Below are positions 5,382-7,309 of a stretch of 7,309 nt of DNA, one piece after another (position 1 is the stretch's first letter; every line of letters starts with the position of its first letter). Origin of the DNA: Bacteroidota bacterium (GTDB taxonomy: Bacteria; Bacteroidota; Ignavibacteria; Kryptoniales; JAKASW01). The notes under the pieces were generated by a model. That model did no database searches. It was given only the letters and a program-made list of their open reading frames with translations, and had not been told where the DNA came from. The translations under genes and the position numbers were made by a program. Location: positions 1 to 7,309 of the forward strand of contig JAJYJD010000174.1 in assembly GCA_021789755.1 (NCBI GenBank), given 5' to 3'.

Positions 5382-7309
5382 ATGAACGAACCAAAAACCG
5401 AAAGATTATCACCATGGTGGAAACAGTCGGTAATCCTGATAATGATTGCCGCTTTCAGTGTTCTGATCTTCGTCGCCGTGAGAAGCTACCGGGACGCTCC
5501 CCCGATCCCGCAGAAAGTTGTGGATCAGCGGGGAAACACACTGTTTACCTCCTCCGACATCAAATCCGGTCAGGAGATTTTTCTGAAGTATGGCCTGATG
5601 GACCACGGCACCATTCTCGGGCACGGAGCTTATCTCGGCCCCGACTATTCGGCTGAGTATCTGCATCGGGAGGCGATTGCGGTGCAAGGAGGACTCGCGT
5701 CGCAGAAGTACAACGTTTCCTACGACAGTCTTACGCCGGACCAGAAGAACAGTATCGTCACCGATGTGCAAACGATGCTTCACACAAACCGGTACGACGA
5801 ATCTACCGGTACCCTCGCGCTGACAACTTCGGAGGCCGACGCATTCCAGAGCGAGGTCCGGCACTGGACAAACTACTTCACCAAACCCGACCGTGCCCCC
5901 GGATTGCCGCGGGATTTGATTTCGAATCCCGTTCAACTCCGCCAGCTCACCGCATTCTTTGCGTGGGCCGCGTGGGCCGCGGTTACGAACCGTCCCGGCA
6001 AAGATTATTCCTACACAAATAACTGGCCTTTCGACAAGCTGGCGGGGAACGGACCGACAAGCTCCGCTATAATCTGGAGCGCGCTCAGCCTCGTTTCTCT
6101 TCTCGGGATGACCGGACTGATACTCTTCCTCTTCGGGAAATTCGATTACCTTGGGTGGAAATCGGGGATAGACGATCATTTCGCGGATGCCCGCTCAACT
6201 CCGCCTACTGAAAGCCAGAAGGCGCTGCTTAAATACTTCGTAGTAGTGGCAGGCCTGTTCGTACTTCAGACACTCGCGGGAGGCGCCCTGGCCCACTACC
6301 GCGCCGAGCCGTTCGGCTTTTACGGGTTTAACCTGGAGAAGCTGCTGCCCTTCAACGTCCTGCGGACTTGGCATCTCCAGCTTGCCATTTTCTGGGTAGC
6401 TATGTCCTTCGTTGCCGGCGGACTGTTCCTCCCCCCTTTGTTGAGCAAATCTGAGCAGAAAGGACAAAAGTTCTGGGTCAACGTCCTCTTCGCGGCGGTC
6501 GTTGTTGTCGCGCTCGGGAGTTTGTTCGGCGAATTCCTCGGCATCAACCAGCTCCTGGGAAAACTCTGGTACTACTTTGGAATGCAGGGATGGGAATACC
6601 TGGAGCTTGGCAGAGCCTGGCAATTCTTGCTGATCATCGGACTCCTCCTCTGGCTGGTGCTCGTCTTCCGCGGCCTGCGTCCCGCGATGAGGGACCAATC
6701 GCAGAAGGAGTTGAGCTCGTTGTTCCTCTATTCCGCCGTGGCCATACCGCTCTTCTATCTGCCCGCGCTTTTCTTCGGTCCGACCACCAACTTCACGGTC
6801 GCGGACAATTGGAGATTCTGGATAATACATCTCTGGGTGGAAGGCTTCTTCGAGCTCTTCGCGACAGTTATGGTGGCGGTGATCTTCTACCAGCTCGGTC
6901 TCGTGCGTTCGACATCCGCCGCACGTGTCGTATACCTCGACGCCATACTTTATCTCGGGAGCGGAATTGTCGGCACCGGCCACCACTGGTACTGGACGGG
7001 CCAAAGCGACATTACAATGGCACTCGGAGCGATGTTCTCGGCCATGGAAGTAGTGCCGTTGACGCTTCTGACGCTCGATGCGTGGGACTTCATACGGCTG
7101 ACGAGGAAGGCCTCACCGGACGGTGCGGCCCACATCGCGCAGGGACAGAAGTGGGCGTTCTACTTCCTGATGGCAGTCGGATTCTGGAATTTCCTCGGCG
7201 CAGGCGTCTTCGGATTTCTAATCAACCTTCCGATCGTCAGCTACTACGAGGTCGGCACGCTTCTCACGCTCAACCACGCACATGCTGCCATGATGGGTGT
7301 TTTCGGAAT
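5382..7309 (+). CDS. norZ: Quinol-dependent nitric oxide reductase (qNOR), partial, cut by right edge
   Basis: The frame is open from ATG 5382 (AGGAG 6 nt upstream) to the window end: 642 codons without a stop, of about 760 usual for single-subunit qNOR (also named norB). The inner-membrane enzyme reduces 2 NO to N2O with electrons from quinol. Residues 15-33 form the first membrane helix, followed by a periplasmic domain to about 225 with qNOR-typical stretches (SGQEIFLKYGLMDHGTILGHGAYLGPD; YLHREA). That domain has no CxxCH, so it carries no haem c and is not cNOR. The catalytic NorB-like part follows. His331 (RTWHLQ) and His634 are the low-spin haem b ligands, His632 (NHAHAAMM) the haem b3 ligand, and His483, His534 and His535 (GTGHHWYW) the FeB ligands. 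Glu487 and Glu491 (HLWVEGFFE) and Glu556 (SAMEVVP) are the conserved glutamates. Assignments follow cNOR NorB by homology. It is divergent from the DUF2249-hemerythrin operon, and the role may be NO detoxification or denitrification. Confidence 0.95.
   Translation, partial: MNEPKTERLSPWWKQSVILIMIAAFSVLIFVAVRSYRDAPPIPQKVVDQRGNTLFTSSDIKSGQEIFLKYGLMDHGTILGHGAYLGPDYSAEYLHREAIAVQGGLASQKYNVSYDSLTPDQKNSIVTDVQTMLHTNRYDESTGTLALTTSEADAFQSEVRHWTNYFTKPDRAPGLPRDLISNPVQLRQLTAFFAWAAWAAVTNRPGKDYSYTNNWPFDKLAGNGPTSSAIIWSALSLVSLLGMTGLILFLFGKFDYLGWKSGIDDHFADARSTPPTESQKALLKYFVVVAGLFVLQTLAGGALAHYRAEPFGFYGFNLEKLLPFNVLRTWHLQLAIFWVAMSFVAGGLFLPPLLSKSEQKGQKFWVNVLFAAVVVVALGSLFGEFLGINQLLGKLWYYFGMQGWEYLELGRAWQFLLIIGLLLWLVLVFRGLRPAMRDQSQKELSSLFLYSAVAIPLFYLPALFFGPTTNFTVADNWRFWIIHLWVEGFFELFATVMVAVIFYQLGLVRSTSAARVVYLDAILYLGSGIVGTGHHWYWTGQSDITMALGAMFSAMEVVPLTLLTLDAWDFIRLTRKASPDGAAHIAQGQKWAFYFLMAVGFWNFLGAGVFGFLINLPIVSYYEVGTLLTLNHAHAAMMGVFG
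5961..5978 (+). repeat. Tandem 9-bp repeat inside norZ
   Basis: GCGTGGGCC occurs twice in tandem with a partial third GCG, encoding AWAAWAA at residues 194-200. Similar FAWxAWAA residues are usual in qNOR, so it is in frame and probably reflects the protein sequence rather than slippage. Confidence 0.5.

Noticed and set aside
5409..7004. Two long minus-strand open frames (5409-6179 and 6195-7004) opposite norZ
   Set aside because: Their translations are Arg/Glu-rich without any recognisable domain, and they lie wholly antisense to norZ, whose protein carries all expected catalytic residues. They are shadows caused by codon bias.

Overview
The window is a stretch of bacterial chromosome carrying seven protein-coding genes and no RNA gene, insertion sequence or CRISPR array. 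GC content is moderate, genes are tightly packed, and most starts have good AGGAG/GAGGAG Shine-Dalgarno sites; three genes start with GTG. Two putative promoters have -10 elements resembling the TAnnTTTG type known from the Bacteroidota/Chlorobiota/Ignavibacteriota group. Together with a quinol-type NO reductase and a tyrosine phenol-lyase, this weakly suggests an environmental member of that superphylum. Strong Shine-Dalgarno use argues against class Bacteroidia. The taxonomic call is an inference only.

Left part (31-2697, minus strand): a tyrosine phenol-lyase gene followed after 60 nt by an MFS transporter gene. They may form an operon for tyrosine catabolism (tyrosine to phenol, pyruvate and ammonia) with a transporter of unknown substrate. 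A strong GC-rich hairpin lies between them. Divergent from tpl is a class I SAM-dependent methyltransferase with a Trm112-like N-terminal segment that lacks its cysteines (2885-3667, plus strand).

Right part (3726-7309): a nitric-oxide/oxidative stress cluster. On the minus strand, a DUF2249 protein and a hemerythrin-like HHE protein form a probable two-gene operon ending in a terminator-like hairpin. Beyond it lies an AhpD/carboxymuconolactone-decarboxylase-like protein with its own upstream region. Divergent from the DUF2249 gene, on the plus strand, a quinol-dependent nitric oxide reductase (qNOR, norZ/norB type) starts at 5382 and runs off the right edge. All metal-ligand histidines and glutamates expected of the visible part are present.

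The most interesting element is the 217-bp region between the DUF2249 gene and norZ. It holds two perfect TTGAC-N4-GTCAA dyads of the Crp/Fnr superfamily type, one facing each gene. Each sits exactly 29.5 bp (dyad centre to first base of the -10) from a plausible -10 element, the geometry of a class II activator at about -41.5. This predicts that the operon and norZ are switched on together by one FNR/DNR/HcpR-type regulator. A further perfect 8-bp hairpin overlaps the predicted norZ transcription start.
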